Source of the DNA: Pseudomonas laurentiana | GTDB lineage: Bacteria; Pseudomonadota; Gammaproteobacteria; Pseudomonadales; Pseudomonadaceae | Assembly: GCF_014648275.1 (NCBI RefSeq) | Contig: NZ_BMQU01000020.1 | Span: forward strand, 1-64,000 | Reading direction: 5' to 3' | Length of the DNA: 64,000 bases | Part shown: positions 11,499 through 22,422 of the stretch, one piece after another | Layout: each line of letters begins with the position of its first letter | How positions within the stretch are numbered: the stretch's first letter is position 1 | Notes under the pieces: generated by a model | What the model saw: only the letters and a program-made list of their open reading frames with translations | The model's database searches: none | What the model was told of the DNA's origin: nothing | Translations under genes and position numbers: made by a program

Positions 11499-12299
11499 AT
11501 GATGAAAAAGTACCTGTCGATGCTGCTGGCTGGCGTCGCGGCACTGGCTGCAGTGGCAACCGCCCAGGCCGGCGCAATCGATGACGCGGTCAAGCGCGGT
11601 ACGCTGCGCGTGGGTATGGACCCCACCTACATGCCGTTCGAGATGACCAACAAGCGTGGTGAAATCATCGGCTTCGAAGTCGACCTGCTCAAAGCCATGG
11701 CCAAGGCCATGGGCGTCAAGCTGGAGCTGGTGTCTACCAGCTACGACGGTATCATCCCGGCGCTTCTGACTGACAAATTCGACATGATCGGCAGTGGCAT
11801 GACCCTGACTCAGGAGCGCAACCTGCGTCTGAACTTCAGCGAACCCTTCATCGTGGTCGGCCAGACCCTGCTGATCCGCAAGGAACTCGCAGACAAGGTC
11901 AAATCCTATAAAGACCTGAACACCGACGAATACCGCATCACCTCCAAGGTGGGCACCACCGGTGAGATGGTTGCCAAGAAGCTGATCGGTAAAGCCAAGT
12001 ACCACGGCTACGACAACGAGCAGGAAGCCGTAATGGACGTGGTCAACGGCAAAGCTGATGCGTTCATCTACGATGCACCCTACAACGTGGTCGCTGTGAA
12101 CAAGGCCGGTGCTGGCAAGCTGCTGTTCCTGGATGAACCGTTCACCTATGAGCCGCTGGCCTTTGGCCTGAAGAAGGGCGACTACGACAGCATCAACTGG
12201 ATCAACAACTACCTGCACCAGATCCACAACGACGGCACCTACAAACGTATCCATGACAAGTGGTTCAAAGACACCGCTTGGCTCAAGGACATGGAATAA
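11499..12299 (+). CDS. Polar amino-acid ABC transporter, periplasmic binding protein
   Basis: This 266-aa solute-binding protein (SBP family 3) captures an amino acid in the periplasm for the permease and ATPase encoded just downstream. A signal peptide (MMKKYLSMLLAGVAALAAV, cleavage near AQAGA) precedes the fold that starts with GTLRVGMDPTYMPFEM. The start ATG 11499 has GGGGG 8 bases upstream; the adjacent GTG and ATG are alternatives, and the frame back to 11328 lacks a signal sequence. The ligand cannot be told from sequence alone. A terminator-like hairpin separates it from the permease gene. Confidence 0.88.
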   Translation: MMKKYLSMLLAGVAALAAVATAQAGAIDDAVKRGTLRVGMDPTYMPFEMTNKRGEIIGFEVDLLKAMAKAMGVKLELVSTSYDGIIPALLTDKFDMIGSGMTLTQERNLRLNFSEPFIVVGQTLLIRKELADKVKSYKDLNTDEYRITSKVGTTGEMVAKKLIGKAKYHGYDNEQEAVMDVVNGKADAFIYDAPYNVVAVNKAGAGKLLFLDEPFTYEPLAFGLKKGDYDSINWINNYLHQIHNDGTYKRIHDKWFKDTAWLKDME

Positions 12300-12327
12300 G
12301 GCTGTCGTTCGACTGGCTTGAAACCTG

Positions 12328-12359
12328 ACGCGCAGGCTTGTCCTGCGCGTTCGCTTTTA
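12328..12359 (+). terminator. Attenuator-like hairpin between binding protein and permease
   Basis: Arms ACGCGCAGG (12328-12336) and CCTGCGCGT (12342-12350) pair perfectly with a 5-base loop, followed by TCGCTTTTA. Hairpins here are common in ABC importer operons and would let the binding protein be made in excess over the membrane parts. Confidence 0.6.
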
Positions 12360-12373
12360 CGGAACTACCTTTC

Positions 12374-13336
12374 GTGATTAAACACAAGAAAGCTCAGTGG
12401 CCATGGCACGGGCTGACCGCATTGGTGCTGGTCGGCCTGGCCGTCAGCCTGTATTACGCGACCTCGGTGATTTCCTACGAGTGGCGCTGGAGTCGGGTGC
12501 CACAATATTTTGCTTACCAGGCTGAAGAGGCGCAACGCGCGGCAGGCTATGGCAAGGTCGAAGCCATCGTGCAGCAGGGCAGCATGGCCAAGGTCATCCT
12601 GCGTGACGAAGACGGCGGCGAGCAGGTTCTGGATGTTGAGCAGAGCAGCCTGCAACTGTCCAAGGGCGACGATGTCGCCGAAGGCGACCTGATCGGTGTC
12701 ACCCGACACTGGACCGCCGGGCCGTTGGCCTGGGGGCTGTGGACCACCGTCTGGATTTCGCTGGCCTCCGGTGTGCTGGGCCTGTTGGTTGGCCTGGTTG
12801 CCGGTTTGTGCCGACTCTCGAACAACCCGACCCTGCGCGATCTCTCAACGGTGTATGTCGAGTTGGTGCGTGGAACGCCGTTGTTGGTGCAGATATTCAT
12901 TTTCTACTTCTTCATCGGCACAGTGCTCAACCTGTCTCGGGAGTTTGCCGGGGTAGCCGCTCTGGCGCTGTTCACGGGTGCTTACGTGGCCGAGATCGTG
13001 CGTGCCGGGGTTCAGTCGATTGCCCGTGGTCAGAGCGAAGCTGCCCGTTCGCTGGGGCTGAGTGCCAGCCAGTCGATGCGCCATGTGGTGCTGCCGCAGG
13101 CATTCAAGCGTGTCCTGCCGCCGCTGGCAGGGCAATTTATCAGCCTGGTCAAAGACACCTCGCTGGTTTCGGTCATTGCGATTACCGAGCTGACCAAGAG
13201 TGGCCGCGAGGCAATTACGACCTCGTTCTCGACCTTCGAGATCTGGTTCTGTGTTGCCGGCCTGTACCTGCTGATCAACCTGCCGCTGTCGCATTTCGCC
13301 AGCCGGCTTGAACGGAGGCTCGCGCAAAGTGATTGA
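12374..13336 (+). CDS. Polar amino-acid ABC transporter, permease
   Basis: This 320-aa inner-membrane permease has one N-terminal membrane segment (about residues 10-30), a roughly 90-residue largely polar insert, and then the usual HisM/HisQ core. The EAA loop reads [27 protein letters not shown] at 12374 gives a sensible start directly before the first membrane helix; the longer frame to 12338 would run into the hairpin. It overlaps the ATPase gene by 8 bases. A single permease subunit suggests a homodimer. Confidence 0.88.
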   Translation: MIKHKKAQWPWHGLTALVLVGLAVSLYYATSVISYEWRWSRVPQYFAYQAEEAQRAAGYGKVEAIVQQGSMAKVILRDEDGGEQVLDVEQSSLQLSKGDDVAEGDLIGVTRHWTAGPLAWGLWTTVWISLASGVLGLLVGLVAGLCRLSNNPTLRDLSTVYVELVRGTPLLVQIFIFYFFIGTVLNLSREFAGVAALALFTGAYVAEIVRAGVQSIARGQSEAARSLGLSASQSMRHVVLPQAFKRVLPPLAGQFISLVKDTSLVSVIAITELTKSGREAITTSFSTFEIWFCVAGLYLLINLPLSHFASRLERRLAQSD

Positions 13337-14063
13337 AGTTCGCGATCTGGTAAAAGTCTTCGATACCCGCGGTCAGGTGGTGCGGGCTGTCGATCATGTC
13401 AGCACCAACGTAGCCAAAGGCGAAGTGTTGGTGGTACTCGGTCCTTCGGGTTCGGGTAAATCGACCTTTCTGCGTTGCCTCAACGGCCTGGAAAGCTTTG
13501 ACGAAGGTTCTGTGGCCATTGACGGTCTGCAGTTGAACGACCCGAAAACCGACATCAACGCTTACCGCCGTGAAGTCGGCATGGTGTTCCAGCACTTCAA
13601 CCTGTTCCCGCACATGACCGTGCTGGAGAACCTGTGCCTGGCACAGAAGGTCGTGCGCAAGCGCAGCAAGCAAGAGCGTGAAGCCAAGGCAAGGGCGTTG
13701 CTGGAGAAGGTCGGTATTGGCCAGAAGGCCAACGAGTATCCCTCCAGGCTCTCGGGTGGTCAGCAACAGCGTGTGGCGATTGCCCGAGCGCTCTCGATGG
13801 ACCCCAAAGTGATGCTGTTCGACGAACCGACCTCGGCCCTCGACCCGGAAATGGTCGGAGAAGTACTCGACGTGATGAAGACCCTGGCCCTGGAAGGCAT
13901 GACCATGGTCTGCGTTACTCACGAAATGGGCTTTGCCCGTGAGGTGGCGGATCGGGTGCTGTTCTTCGATCATGGCAAGCTACTGGAGGATTCGCCGCCC
14001 GAGTCGTTCTTTACCTCGCCAAAGGACCTGCGCGCCCAGGCGTTCCTGCGTCAGGTGTTGTAG
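13329..14063 (+). CDS. Polar amino-acid ABC transporter, ATP-binding protein
   Basis: This 244-aa ATPase energises the importer. Walker A (GPSGSGKST), the signature LSGGQQQR, Walker B ([13 protein letters not shown]) and the switch His in VTHEMGF are all intact, as in GlnQ/HisP. The start is GTG at 13329, with GGAGG 10 bases upstream, inside the end of the permease gene; the longer frame from a TTG at 13308 is not needed. It is the last gene of the three-gene operon. Confidence 0.93.
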   Translation: MIEVRDLVKVFDTRGQVVRAVDHVSTNVAKGEVLVVLGPSGSGKSTFLRCLNGLESFDEGSVAIDGLQLNDPKTDINAYRREVGMVFQHFNLFPHMTVLENLCLAQKVVRKRSKQEREAKARALLEKVGIGQKANEYPSRLSGGQQQRVAIARALSMDPKVMLFDEPTSALDPEMVGEVLDVMKTLALEGMTMVCVTHEMGFAREVADRVLFFDHGKLLEDSPPESFFTSPKDLRAQAFLRQVL

Positions 14064-14073
14064 TGCTTGCGTC

Positions 14074-14097
14074 ATGAGGGCTGGTTCCAGCCCTCAT
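14074..14097. terminator. Hairpin between converging genes
   Basis: Perfect 11-base arms ATGAGGGCTGG (14074-14084) and CCAGCCCTCAT (14087-14097) have a two-base spacer. It lies in the 59-base gap between the ABC ATPase (+) and the chemoreceptor (-), so it can serve both strands, although neither side has a strong U-run. Confidence 0.6.
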
Positions 14098-14122
14098 ACA
14101 CCGATGTTGTTCCCCGTCAGGG

Positions 14123-16078
14123 TCACACGCCGAATCGGCCGACCATTGTGGTCAGTTGATTGCCCAGTTTCTGTAGTTCCGTGCTCGATTGGGTGATCAG
14201 TGTGCTGGCTGAGGCTGTTTCCTCGGCAACATCGCGAACATTGATCACATTGCGGTTGATCTCCTCGGCGACTGCGCTTTGCTCTTCGCTGGCCGTAGCA
14301 ATCTGCTGGTTCATGCCCTGGATGTTCGAGATGCTGTGAGCGATCTGGGTCAGGGCCGCGCCGGCTTTTCTGCTGAGGGCAACGCTGTCCTGGGTCAGGT
14401 TCCTGCTGCTGTCGAGCAGTTCAACAACCTGAGCGGTACCGTTGTGAAGGTTGGCGATCAGTTCCTCGATTTCCTCGGTGGATTGCTGCGTGCGTTGCGC
14501 AAGCCCTCGGACTTCATCGGCAACCACGGCGAAGCCGCGTCCAGCCTCACCTGCCCGGGCAGCCTCGATGGCGGCATTCAATGCCAGCAGGTTGGTCTGC
14601 TCCGAGACCGACTTGATCACATCCAGAATGCTGCCAATACGCTCGCTTTCCTGCGCTAACTGGCCCATCGCCTGGATGGAGCGGTTGACTTGATCAGCCA
14701 GCTGTTCGATTTGAGCGACCGCTTCAGCCACGACCTGATCGCCCAGTTGGGCCTGATGGTCGGCATTCCCGGCCGCTGCCGAGGCCTGCTCGGCATTGCG
14801 GGCTACTTCTTGCACCGTTGCTGCCATCTGGTTCATGGCGGTCGCTACCTGATCGGTTTCTTCCTTTTGGCTGCTGACGCCACCGTGTGTCTGTGCGGCC
14901 ACGGCGGACAGCGTTTGAACGGCATCTGACAATTGAGAGGCGCTATGACCGATACCGCCGATCAACTCGCGCAGGCTCAAGGTCATGCGGTGCATGCTAC
15001 GTTGCAGTTGGCCCATTTCGTCCTGGCGCGTCACTTCACTGTTGCTGCTCAGGTCCCCCTGGGCAATTCGCTCAGCCAGCTCAAGGGTGTGCCTGAGCGG
15101 GGTGGTGATCTGCAGGGTGATGAGCCATGCGGCCAGTACACCGACCACGAGTGCCAGCCCGGAGACGCTGCTGAGGGTTGCTTGTGCGGCATGTGCTTCT
15201 TCGTTCTGCACGCTGACTTCATGGTCTGTCAGGCGTTGGCCAACTTCACGCATCTGCTTGCCAAGGGTATCCAGGTCACCCTGTACATTTTCAACCGCAA
15301 TGGCTGCATTGCGGTACTGATCCAGTACCTGGCCATATCGACTGACTGCAGTTCGGCTTGCCTGTAGCGCCGAGGTGTCGGTCAGCCCAAGTTGTGCCAG
15401 TGCCGGGCCTAGCTGGCCAAGGACTGACTCGGCAGTTGCCAGCGCCTGATTGCCGACGCTGGCAAAGGCGCTGAGAGGGTTGGACATGTAGGCGGGCACC
15501 TGGCTTTGTTGGCTGATGCTGTCGATCTGTCGGCTCAGGTTCTCCAGCAGTGCCAGTGCTCTGGAGCGAGCTGTCTGGTTATGTTCCGAATCTTGACGGA
15601 GCATGACTTGCTTCTCCATGGCGTCAATGGTCGCAAGGACTTGATGCTCTTGGGCTGCCAGTGCTTGGAAGTTCGACGTGCGGTCGGTGGCGGCCTTTTG
15701 CAGCGTGTCGAAGTTGCGCTGGTAGGTGTGCACGAGCTGCTGCTCGTCGTTCACCATTTTCAGCTCTTCGGGTTCATCAAACTGCTCCAGCATGAGCGCC
15801 AGCAAGCGCTGCATGTCGCTCAGCGCCTTGAGCGCCTGACCTTTGCTTTCATCGTCAGCCAATACCCGGAAGGTGATGCGCTCGGCGCGCAGGTCCTTGT
15901 TGAGTTCGTTGAGCAGGGCAATGCTGGACAGTCGCTTAGAGCTCTCAATGGCATCGCTCAGCGCGGTCCAGCCGCATAGCGTAATGGCCAGTGTCAGCGA
16001 CAGAACCAAGGCAAAACCGACGGCGAGTTTGAGCTTGACGCTCAGGTTGCTAAGCAGGCGGGACAAGGGTCCGAACAT
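14123..16078 (-). CDS. Methyl-accepting chemotaxis protein with large periplasmic sensor
   Basis: This 651-aa membrane chemoreceptor has TM1 at about residues 15-36, a helical periplasmic domain of roughly 265 residues, TM2 near 304-326, then HAMP and a cytoplasmic signalling domain. The hairpin tip is the canonical [19 protein letters not shown]. The size and all-helical look of the sensor fit the helical bimodular (HBM) type seen in Pseudomonas receptors for organic acids, but that is inference. It is likely monocistronic or weakly linked to the gene upstream, 251 bases away. Ligand unknown. Confidence 0.9.
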   Translation of the reverse strand: MFGPLSRLLSNLSVKLKLAVGFALVLSLTLAITLCGWTALSDAIESSKRLSSIALLNELNKDLRAERITFRVLADDESKGQALKALSDMQRLLALMLEQFDEPEELKMVNDEQQLVHTYQRNFDTLQKAATDRTSNFQALAAQEHQVLATIDAMEKQVMLRQDSEHNQTARSRALALLENLSRQIDSISQQSQVPAYMSNPLSAFASVGNQALATAESVLGQLGPALAQLGLTDTSALQASRTAVSRYGQVLDQYRNAAIAVENVQGDLDTLGKQMREVGQRLTDHEVSVQNEEAHAAQATLSSVSGLALVVGVLAAWLITLQITTPLRHTLELAERIAQGDLSSNSEVTRQDEMGQLQRSMHRMTLSLRELIGGIGHSASQLSDAVQTLSAVAAQTHGGVSSQKEETDQVATAMNQMAATVQEVARNAEQASAAAGNADHQAQLGDQVVAEAVAQIEQLADQVNRSIQAMGQLAQESERIGSILDVIKSVSEQTNLLALNAAIEAARAGEAGRGFAVVADEVRGLAQRTQQSTEEIEELIANLHNGTAQVVELLDSSRNLTQDSVALSRKAGAALTQIAHSISNIQGMNQQIATASEEQSAVAEEINRNVINVRDVAEETASASTLITQSSTELQKLGNQLTTMVGRFGV

Positions 16079-16329
16079 GGCGGTTCTCCTGAATGATGAG
16101 GGGCTTCGCGCCTTGAGGGGGAGACGCGGCCATTGTGCTCATCGGCCGGAAAACGCAGACCTGTACCTGTGAGTGGCGTAGGAAATTTCGCCTAAATTTG
16201 AATGAATTTGGTGATTTTCACGCCATTTGTAAGATTTTTCTTGCTCATTTAAATGCATGCGCCGCCCAGGGGCAGAGAGCCCGGGGCGGCGTGACGTAAC
16301 ACGGTGTTTAAGGGGGGCGAAACCTGCCG
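16079..16329 (-). promoter_or_regulatory. Non-coding gap before the chemoreceptor
   Basis: No gene is seen. The stretch carries the terminator-like stem at 16261-16290 for the upstream genes and must contain the chemoreceptor promoter. It is A/T-rich between 16185 and 16250 (several ATTT/AAAT runs), unlike its surroundings. A GGAGAACC sequence just before the chemoreceptor ATG is its ribosome-binding site. Confidence 0.5.
16261..16290 (-). terminator. Stem-loop ending the tat/RsmE-like transcript
   Basis: GC-rich arms GCCGCCCAGGG and CCCGGGGCGGC pair with one mismatch around a short loop, 40 bases after the stop of the RsmE-like gene. The U-run on the minus strand is weak. Confidence 0.45.
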
Positions 16330-17037
16330 TCAGAACAGCCTGGCAAGTAATGCGGTGACGGCCGTTTCCACGCGCAGTATGCGTTCGCCAAGCTGTACCG
16401 GCGTCAGCCCGGCCTTGCTCAGCAGATCGACCTCATAGGGGATCCAGCCGCCTTCCGGACCAATGGCCAGGGTTACAGGCTCGTTCAGGCCGCGTGGGCA
16501 GGGCGGGTGATTGCCGGGGTGACCAACCAGCCCAAGGGTGTTGGCACTGATGGCTGGCAGGCGGTCTTCGACAAACGGCTTGAAGCGCTTCTCGATGATC
16601 ACTTCGGGCAGTACGGTGTCGCGTGCCTGTTCGAGGCCGAGAATCAACTGCTCCTGAATGGCGTCGGCCTCAAGGAACGGCGTTTGCCAGAAACTTTTCT
16701 CGACCCGGTAGCTGTTGACCAGGATCAGCTTCGGTACGCCCATGGTCGCGACGGTCTGGAACACCCGGCGTAGCATCTTGGGACGAGGCAATGCCAGCAC
16801 CAGGGTCAGCGGCAGTTTGGCGGGTGGCGGCTGGTCGAAGGTAACCTGCAACTCCGCCTCATGGCCCTCCAGGCGCAGCACCTGAGCCTGGCCCATCTGG
16901 CCACCCAGGCGACCGACTCGCAGGGTATCGCCCACCGCAACCCGGTGAATCTCCTGCATGTGGGTAAAGCGGCGGTCGCCCAGCACCACCCGGTCAGCCG
17001 CTGTGAAGTCGGCCTCCTCAAGTAACAGCAGGTTCAC
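16330..17037 (-). CDS. RsmE-family RNA methyltransferase paralogue
   Basis: This 235-aa SPOUT-class methyltransferase is of the RsmE family (16S rRNA m3U1498). The C-terminal knot is intact: [20 protein letters not shown] and then [19 protein letters not shown] second, more standard RsmE is encoded at 48127-48846, so the specific substrate of this copy is uncertain. The start is GTG at 17037 in a GTGA overlap with the end of tatC, so it is translationally coupled to the tat genes. It could be a functional duplicate or have a changed target. Confidence 0.85.
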   Translation of the reverse strand: MNLLLLEEADFTAADRVVLGDRRFTHMQEIHRVAVGDTLRVGRLGGQMGQAQVLRLEGHEAELQVTFDQPPPAKLPLTLVLALPRPKMLRRVFQTVATMGVPKLILVNSYRVEKSFWQTPFLEADAIQEQLILGLEQARDTVLPEVIIEKRFKPFVEDRLPAISANTLGLVGHPGNHPPCPRGLNEPVTLAIGPEGGWIPYEVDLLSKAGLTPVQLGERILRVETAVTALLARLF

Positions 17038-17825
17038 GCTTGAGTCGCTGGCGGCTGGTCGTTGTGGTCTTGCTCAGGTGCCTCAGGGTGTTCGCTGCGC
17101 TTGCGGATCAGGCTGCCGAACAGCACGCCAATCTCGAACAGCAGCCACATAGGCACGGCCAGCAGGGTTTGCGAGAAGATGTCTGGCGGGGTCAGGATCA
17201 TGCCGACGATGAAACAACCGATGATCACGTAAGGACGAATCTTCTTCAGGTACTTGACGTCGACGATACCAATCCAGACCAGCAGCACCACCGCCACTGG
17301 AATTTCAAAGGCTACGCCGAAGGCGAAGAACAGGGTCATGACGAAGTCCAGGTAACTGGCGATGTCCGTCATCATCGAGACGCCTTCCGGTGTTGCACTG
17401 GCAAAGAAGCCGAAAATCAGTGGGAACACCAGAAAGTAGGCGAAGGCCATGCCTGCATAGAACAGCAGGATGCTCGATATCAGCAGGGGCACGGCGATAC
17501 GTTTTTCGTGGCGATACAGGCCGGGCGCGATAAACCCCCAGATCTGATGCAGGATCAGCGGGATCGCCAGAAACAGCGAGACGATCATGGTCAGCTTGAA
17601 CGGCGTCAGGAACGGGGAGGCCACATCGGTGGCGATCATCGTCGCGTTGGCCGGAAGGTGTGCGCGCAACGGCGCCGACACCAGGGTGTAGATCTGCTGC
17701 GCGAAGGAGAACAGCCCGGCGAAGATCAGGAAGATGGCAGCAACACAACGCAACAGGCGTGTGCGCAGTTCGGTGAGGTGTGAAACCAGCGGCATTGGCT
17801 GGTCGTTTTCCGGGATATCGCTCAT
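17034..17825 (-). CDS. tatC: Twin-arginine translocase subunit TatC
   Basis: TatC (263 aa) is the six-span inner-membrane receptor that, with TatB, recognises twin-arginine signal peptides of folded exported proteins. The N-terminal [17 protein letters not shown] and the internal PFLTPFKL match the family. The ATG overlaps the tatB stop by four bases (ATGA). The C-terminal tail is hydrophilic and somewhat extended. Confidence 0.97.
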   Translation of the reverse strand: MSDIPENDQPMPLVSHLTELRTRLLRCVAAIFLIFAGLFSFAQQIYTLVSAPLRAHLPANATMIATDVASPFLTPFKLTMIVSLFLAIPLILHQIWGFIAPGLYRHEKRIAVPLLISSILLFYAGMAFAYFLVFPLIFGFFASATPEGVSMMTDIASYLDFVMTLFFAFGVAFEIPVAVVLLVWIGIVDVKYLKKIRPYVIIGCFIVGMILTPPDIFSQTLLAVPMWLLFEIGVLFGSLIRKRSEHPEAPEQDHNDQPPATQA

Positions 17826-18208
17826 GGGGCTCGCGGCGGTTGTGGCGAATCGTTAAGAGGCGCAGGCGCAGCAGGTGCGTCTGGTGCAGCAGGCGTCTGG
17901 CTCGGCGCTGGCTGTGCGGCGCTGTTTTCAGCCGGCGGCTGGAAAGGCTGTGGCGCTACGCTCTGTGGATTGAGGATCTTGCGCGCTTCCTGCTCCATCG
18001 AGAGGATGTGCTCGTTGTGCAACTGGCGACGAATTTCATCGGCACCGATTTCACGTTCCACTTCCTGCTTGATGGAATTGAAGCTGCGCTTGAGCCGACC
18101 AATCCACAAGCCGGCGGTACGCGCTGCGCCGGGCAGGCGTTCTGGGCCAAGTACCAGCAAGGCTACCAGGCCGACGAGCAGCAGCTCAGAGAAGCTGATC
18201 CCGAACAT
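17822..18208 (-). CDS. tatB: Twin-arginine translocase subunit TatB
   Basis: TatB (128 aa) has the typical layout: one N-terminal membrane helix ([24 protein letters not shown]), then an amphipathic helix and a Pro/Ala-rich tail. It forms the substrate-binding complex with TatC. The Glu near residue 8 and the LGPERLP hinge separate it from TatA. It starts 3 bases after tatA and overlaps tatC. Confidence 0.96.
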   Translation of the reverse strand: MFGISFSELLLVGLVALLVLGPERLPGAARTAGLWIGRLKRSFNSIKQEVEREIGADEIRRQLHNEHILSMEQEARKILNPQSVAPQPFQPPAENSAAQPAPSQTPAAPDAPAAPAPLNDSPQPPRAP

Positions 18209-18211
18209 GGG

Positions 18212-18469
18212 TTAGTCCTTCCGGACCGGTTCTTGCCGGACGCTTTCTTCGACCTTGTGTGCCTGGCCGTCGATGGTTTGCGATGAGTGTGCCTGGGTAG
18301 GTTGGACAGGCGCTGCGTCGGCCGGCTTGTCTTCCTCGTTCATGGCCTTGCGAAAGCCCTTGATCGATTCGCCCAGGTCGCTGCCGAAGTTCTTCAGCTT
18401 CTTGGTGCCGAACACCAGCACCACGACGACCAACAGTACGATCCAGTGTTTCCAGTCAAAAATACCCAT
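18212..18469 (-). CDS. tatA: Twin-arginine translocase subunit TatA
   Basis: TatA (85 aa) is the pore-forming subunit: a short membrane helix ([20 protein letters not shown]) with the FGTKKL hinge and an amphipathic helix containing [22 protein letters not shown]-type site precedes the ATG. It follows hisE by 17 bases in the same direction. Confidence 0.96.
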   Translation of the reverse strand: MGIFDWKHWIVLLVVVVLVFGTKKLKNFGSDLGESIKGFRKAMNEEDKPADAAPVQPTQAHSSQTIDGQAHKVEESVRQEPVRKD

Positions 18470-18486
18470 GGTGCACTCCTTCGGAT

Positions 18487-18828
18487 TTATTCAGTCAGGT
18501 CTGGCTTGCGCGCAGCTTTTTCGGCGTGCCCGGACAGGCCAAAGCGACGGTCCAGTTCGTCCAGTACCGCTTGGGGGTGTTGTCCCAACGAAGCCAGCAT
18601 TACCAGGCTATGGAACCACAGATCGGCGGTTTCGTAGATGACATCGCTGTAATCGCCACTGACGGCGGCATCCTTGGCAGCAATGATAGTCTCGATCGAT
18701 TCTTCGCCGACCTTTTCCAGGATTTTGTTCAGGCCCTTGTGGTACAGGCTGGCGACGTAGGAACTGTCGGGTGCCGCGCCTTTGCGCGCTTCCAGCACTT
18801 CGGCCAGACGGGTCAGGGTGTCGCTCAT
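18487..18828 (-). CDS. hisE: Phosphoribosyl-ATP pyrophosphohydrolase
   Basis: HisE (113 aa) cleaves pyrophosphate from phosphoribosyl-ATP in the second step of histidine synthesis. The helical MazG-like fold shows the metal-binding [16 protein letters not shown] motif. It is a separate gene from hisI here (they are fused in enterobacteria), with one base between hisI stop and hisE start. Confidence 0.97.
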   Translation of the reverse strand: MSDTLTRLAEVLEARKGAAPDSSYVASLYHKGLNKILEKVGEESIETIIAAKDAAVSGDYSDVIYETADLWFHSLVMLASLGQHPQAVLDELDRRFGLSGHAEKAARKPDLTE

Positions 18829-18829
18829 G

Positions 18830-19222
18830 TCAGTGTCCTGCGCTGTAGATGGCTTGTGGATCCTTCAGAACCGGGTCGACGGTTTTCCATTCGCCGTTCT
18901 CGAAGACACGATAGAAGCAGCTTTCACGGCCTGTATGGCAGGCGATATGACCCAACTGCTCGACCATCAGGATGATCACGTCGGCGTCGCAGTCCAGGCG
19001 CATTTCGTGCAGTTTTTGCACGTGCCCCGACTCCTCGCCCTTACGCCACAGTTTGCCACGTGAACGCGACCAGTAGATGGCACGCTGCTCAGCGGCAGTC
19101 AGGGTCAGTGCTTCGCGGTTCATCCAGGCCATCATCAGTACGCGCCCGGTCTTGTAGTCCTGGGCGATCGCCGGCACCAAACCGTCGCTGTTCCAGTTGA
19201 TCTCGTCCAGCCAGTCTTTCAT
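18830..19222 (-). CDS. hisI: Phosphoribosyl-AMP cyclohydrolase
   Basis: HisI (130 aa) is the zinc enzyme opening the purine ring of phosphoribosyl-AMP, the third step of histidine synthesis. Recognisable segments are [25 protein letters not shown] and the metal-site DCDADVI. The start is ATG at 19222, with GGAG 8 bases upstream; the frame six codons longer is not supported by length. It follows ubiB by 72 bases across a hairpin. Confidence 0.95.
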   Translation of the reverse strand: MKDWLDEINWNSDGLVPAIAQDYKTGRVLMMAWMNREALTLTAAEQRAIYWSRSRGKLWRKGEESGHVQKLHEMRLDCDADVIILMVEQLGHIACHTGRESCFYRVFENGEWKTVDPVLKDPQAIYSAGH

Positions 19223-19273
19223 GAAAAACTCCAAAACCACACTCGATCTTATGTCGAATGTTTTCGCTAGTTT

Positions 19274-19295
19274 GCCAGCCAGGTGCCTGGCTGGC
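19274..19295 (-). terminator. Stem-loop between ubiB and hisI
   Basis: A perfect 10-base inverted repeat GCCAGCCAGG / CCTGGCTGGC with a two-base spacer begins at the last base of the ubiB stop codon. There is no U-run, so it may act as a processing or stabilising element rather than a terminator. Confidence 0.45.
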
Positions 19296-20902
19296 TATCG
19301 ACGCACGATCAGGTAGAGCCCTGCGGCAAGCATCAGCCAGGCCGGCCAGGCTGCGGGAGCACTGAGGCTGATGGCGCCAGCGGCGAGGGTTGCGCCACCG
19401 GCGAGCAGGCCAGCACCCAACAGACGCAGGGCCCAGCCGTCGGTGTTCTGGCGCCGGGCCGGTGATTGCTCGTTGGCATGGGGTTGCGACAGGCGCTCGA
19501 GCAGGTCGCGGGCCATACCGGCCAGATGGGGTACCTGTTCAACCTGATTGTGCAGGTTCTGCAGTAACGATTTCGGGCTGACGCGATCGCGCATCCAGCG
19601 CTCAAGAAACGGCTGGGCGGTGCTCCACAGGTCGAGCTCGGGGTAGAGCTGACGGCCCAGGCCCTCGATGTTCAGCAGGGTTTTTTGCAGCAGCACAAGC
19701 TGAGGCTGGACTTCCATGTTGAAGCGCCGGGCCGTCTGGAACAAGCGCATCAGTACCTGGCCGAAGGAGATGTCTTTCAGCGGTTTCTCGAAAATCGGTT
19801 CGCATACGGTGCGGATCGCCGCCTCGAATTCGTTCAGCTTGGTGTGTGCCGGCACCCAGCCCGAGTCGATATGCAACTGCGCGACGCGACGGTAATCACG
19901 CTTGAAGAACGCGAACAGGTTGCGCGCCAGGTAGTCCTGGTCCTCGGGGGTCAGGCTGCCGACGATGCCACAGTCGATGGCGATGTACTTCGGGCTCCAC
20001 GGCTTCACGGTGCTGACGAAGATGTTGCCGGGGTGCATGTCTGCGTGGAAGAAACTGTCGCGGAATACCTGGGTAAAGAAAATCTCGACGCCGCGCTCGG
20101 CGAGCATTTTCATGTCGGTACGCTGATCGGCCAGGGTCGCCAGGTCGGTGACCTGAATACCGTAGATGCGCTCCATGACCAGCACTTTTGGCCGGCACCA
20201 GTCCCAGTACACCTGCGGTACGTACATCATCTCCGAGCCTTCGAAGTTGCGCTTGAGCTGGCTGGCGTTAGCGGCCTCGCGCAACAGGTCGAGTTCGTCG
20301 TAGATGGTCTTCTCGTAGTCGCTGACCACCTCTACCGGGTGCAGCAGGCGTGCGTCGGATGAGAGCCGCTCGGCCGCGCGGGCAATCAGGAACAGCCAGG
20401 CCAGGTCCTGGGCAATGATGGGCTTGAGGCCAGGGCGCACAACCTTGACCACCACTTCTTCGCCAGTTTTCAGCTGTGCCGCATGGACCTGGGCCACAGA
20501 GGCTGAAGCCAAGGGCTCGACGTCGAAGCGCCTGAACACTTCGCTGATTTTCGCCCCGAGTTGCTCCTCGATCATGGCGATGGCTTTTTGCGGATCGAAC
20601 GGCGGTACGCGGTCCTGAAGCAGCATCAGCTCATCGGCAATGTCTTCGGGCAGCAGGTCGCGGCGGGTCGACAATAACTGACCGAACTTGATGAAGATCG
20701 GCCCCAGGTCCTGCAATGCCAGGCGCAGGCGGGCGCCACGGCTCAGCGCCACGGGCTTGCGAGGCAGCCAGCGCCAAGGCATGACGAAGCGCAGCGCCAT
20801 CAGCCACCAGGGCAGTGGCAGGGCGAACAGCAGGTCATCGAGGCGGTAGCGGATTACGACGCGCTGGATGCGCAACAGACGGCGGACGGCAAGCAGCTTC
20901 AT
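19295..20902 (-). CDS. ubiB: Ubiquinone biosynthesis accessory kinase-like protein UbiB
   Basis: UbiB (535 aa) is an ABC1/ADCK-type protein-kinase-like ATPase needed for ubiquinone synthesis. The family KxGQ motif is K72-F-G74-Q75 in [17 protein letters not shown], followed by the Ala-rich nucleotide loop [12 protein letters not shown] and a HADMHPGN catalytic loop. Two C-terminal membrane helices (about 490-533) anchor it. The ATG overlaps the ubiJ stop by four bases, completing a ubiE-ubiJ-ubiB operon. Confidence 0.96.
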   Translation of the reverse strand: MKLLAVRRLLRIQRVVIRYRLDDLLFALPLPWWLMALRFVMPWRWLPRKPVALSRGARLRLALQDLGPIFIKFGQLLSTRRDLLPEDIADELMLLQDRVPPFDPQKAIAMIEEQLGAKISEVFRRFDVEPLASASVAQVHAAQLKTGEEVVVKVVRPGLKPIIAQDLAWLFLIARAAERLSSDARLLHPVEVVSDYEKTIYDELDLLREAANASQLKRNFEGSEMMYVPQVYWDWCRPKVLVMERIYGIQVTDLATLADQRTDMKMLAERGVEIFFTQVFRDSFFHADMHPGNIFVSTVKPWSPKYIAIDCGIVGSLTPEDQDYLARNLFAFFKRDYRRVAQLHIDSGWVPAHTKLNEFEAAIRTVCEPIFEKPLKDISFGQVLMRLFQTARRFNMEVQPQLVLLQKTLLNIEGLGRQLYPELDLWSTAQPFLERWMRDRVSPKSLLQNLHNQVEQVPHLAGMARDLLERLSQPHANEQSPARRQNTDGWALRLLGAGLLAGGATLAAGAISLSAPAAWPAWLMLAAGLYLIVRR

Positions 20903-21522
20903 GCGTTATCGCTGGAATCAAGGGATCGGGCAAGGCGCTCAATACGCGCCTCGAGGCGTTCAATATCGACTTTGAGTGTGTCTAGCTCGCTGAAACGAAC
21001 TTCCGCTTCGCGCAATCCAACCAGTGTCCGGGCTTCTTCGGCCAGGTACTCGGCAATGTTCTGGTTGAGGCTGGAGAGGCCTTGGCGGGTCCACTGGGCG
21101 CGGCTGCGCAGGTGACCGCTGATCAATTGCGTGGCCACCGGACCGAGCCAGTGGGAGACTTCATACTCCCAGTCCAGCTCCAGGTCCTGTAACACCGCGA
21201 CCAGGTCCAGCAGTGCTCCACTGTCACCGTCGAGCTCGACCTCGGGACTGTGCAGCACGGCGGTCTTGTCCTGGCTCAAGGCCAGGCGCAGCAGGCTCGA
21301 GGCCGGCGCACGCAGGGTGCAGTCGGCGTCATTGGCCCAGTGCGCAGCGAACAGCAGGCCTTCATCGCTGGGCAGGATGAACAGTTGCAACGCCGGTTGG
21401 CGGCAGTCGATGGCAATCACCTTGCCCTCAAGCCGTGCCAGGCGCGGCAGCGCAGTGCTGTCCAGGCGTAGAACACGGTTGACCCCGTGTTCTACGCTGG
21501 CGAGAAGGCCAGTCAGCAGCAT
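20899..21522 (-). CDS. ubiJ: Ubiquinone biosynthesis accessory factor UbiJ
   Basis: UbiJ (207 aa) has an N-terminal SCP2-type lipid-binding domain and a C-terminal coiled coil ([23 protein letters not shown]). In E. coli it works with UbiK in the soluble Ubi complex that hydroxylates and methylates lipid intermediates. It lies between ubiE and ubiB with a one-base overlap to ubiE and four to ubiB. Identification rests on length, domain pattern and context. Confidence 0.9.
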   Translation of the reverse strand: MLLTGLLASVEHGVNRVLRLDSTALPRLARLEGKVIAIDCRQPALQLFILPSDEGLLFAAHWANDADCTLRAPASSLLRLALSQDKTAVLHSPEVELDGDSGALLDLVAVLQDLELDWEYEVSHWLGPVATQLISGHLRSRAQWTRQGLSSLNQNIAEYLAEEARTLVGLREAEVRFSELDTLKVDIERLEARIERLARSLDSSDNA

Positions 21523-22292
21523 CAGGGTTTGATGCCGCGGTGCAGGGCAACGATGCCGCTGGTCATGTTGTGATAGGTCACGCGGTCGAAACCGGCTTCA
21601 ACCATCATCGCCTTGAGGGTTTCCTGATCCGGGTGCATACGGATCGATTCGGCCAGGTAGCGGTAGCTCTCGGAGTCGTTGGTGATCAACTTGCCCATCA
21701 ATGGCATGAAGGCGAACGAATAGGCATCGTAGACCTTGGACATCACTTTGTTGGTCGGCTTGGAGAACTCCAGCACCAACAGACGGCCACCAGGCTTGAG
21801 TACACGCAGCATGGAGCGCAGGGCGTCTTCCTTGTGGGTGACGTTGCGCAGGCCGAAGGCGATGGTGACGCAGTCGAAGTGGTTGTCCGGGAAAGGCAGT
21901 TTCTCGGCATCGGCCTGGACGAACTCGACGTTGCCAGCCACACCAAGGTCGAGCAGACGATCACGCCCGACCTTGAGCATCGAGGCGTTGATGTCGGCCA
22001 GCACGACCTGACCGGTCGGGCCGACCAGATGAGAAAACTTGCGTGTCAGGTCGCCAGTACCGCCGGCGATGTCGAGGACGCGGTTACCGCTGCGCACGCC
22101 CGACAGTTCGATGGTGAAGCGCTTCCACAGGCGGTGCATGCCGCCGGAAAGCACATCGTTCATCAAGTCATACTTGCCCGCCACCGAGTGGAAAACCTCA
22201 GCGACCTTTTCCGCCTTCTGGCTTTCCGGCACGCTCTGGTAGCCGAAGTGAGTGGTGGTTTCGGCGTTTTCGCCTTTGCGCTGATCGTTCAT
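21522..22292 (-). CDS. ubiE: Ubiquinone/menaquinone C-methyltransferase UbiE
   Basis: UbiE (256 aa) is a SAM-dependent methyltransferase that adds the C-methyl group in ubiquinone synthesis. The SAM site [15 protein letters not shown], the N-terminal THFGYQSV and the later AFGLRNV are clear. The open frame runs on upstream to 22685, but the family start is ATG at 22292, and the upstream part is antisense to the PHA-region gene. It heads the ubiEJB operon. Confidence 0.96.
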   Translation of the reverse strand: MNDQRKGENAETTTHFGYQSVPESQKAEKVAEVFHSVAGKYDLMNDVLSGGMHRLWKRFTIELSGVRSGNRVLDIAGGTGDLTRKFSHLVGPTGQVVLADINASMLKVGRDRLLDLGVAGNVEFVQADAEKLPFPDNHFDCVTIAFGLRNVTHKEDALRSMLRVLKPGGRLLVLEFSKPTNKVMSKVYDAYSFAFMPLMGKLITNDSESYRYLAESIRMHPDQETLKAMMVEAGFDRVTYHNMTSGIVALHRGIKP

Positions 22293-22422
22293 ATCGCTGT
22301 CACCGGAAAAAATTACGGCCATTCTAGGGCGTGCGGCGTGATTTGTCTTGGCGGGCTGTGTCGCAGGGAGGGTGCGGGCTAATATAGGCCACCAGTATGC
22401 CTTCTTAGCCAGGATTGTTTGA

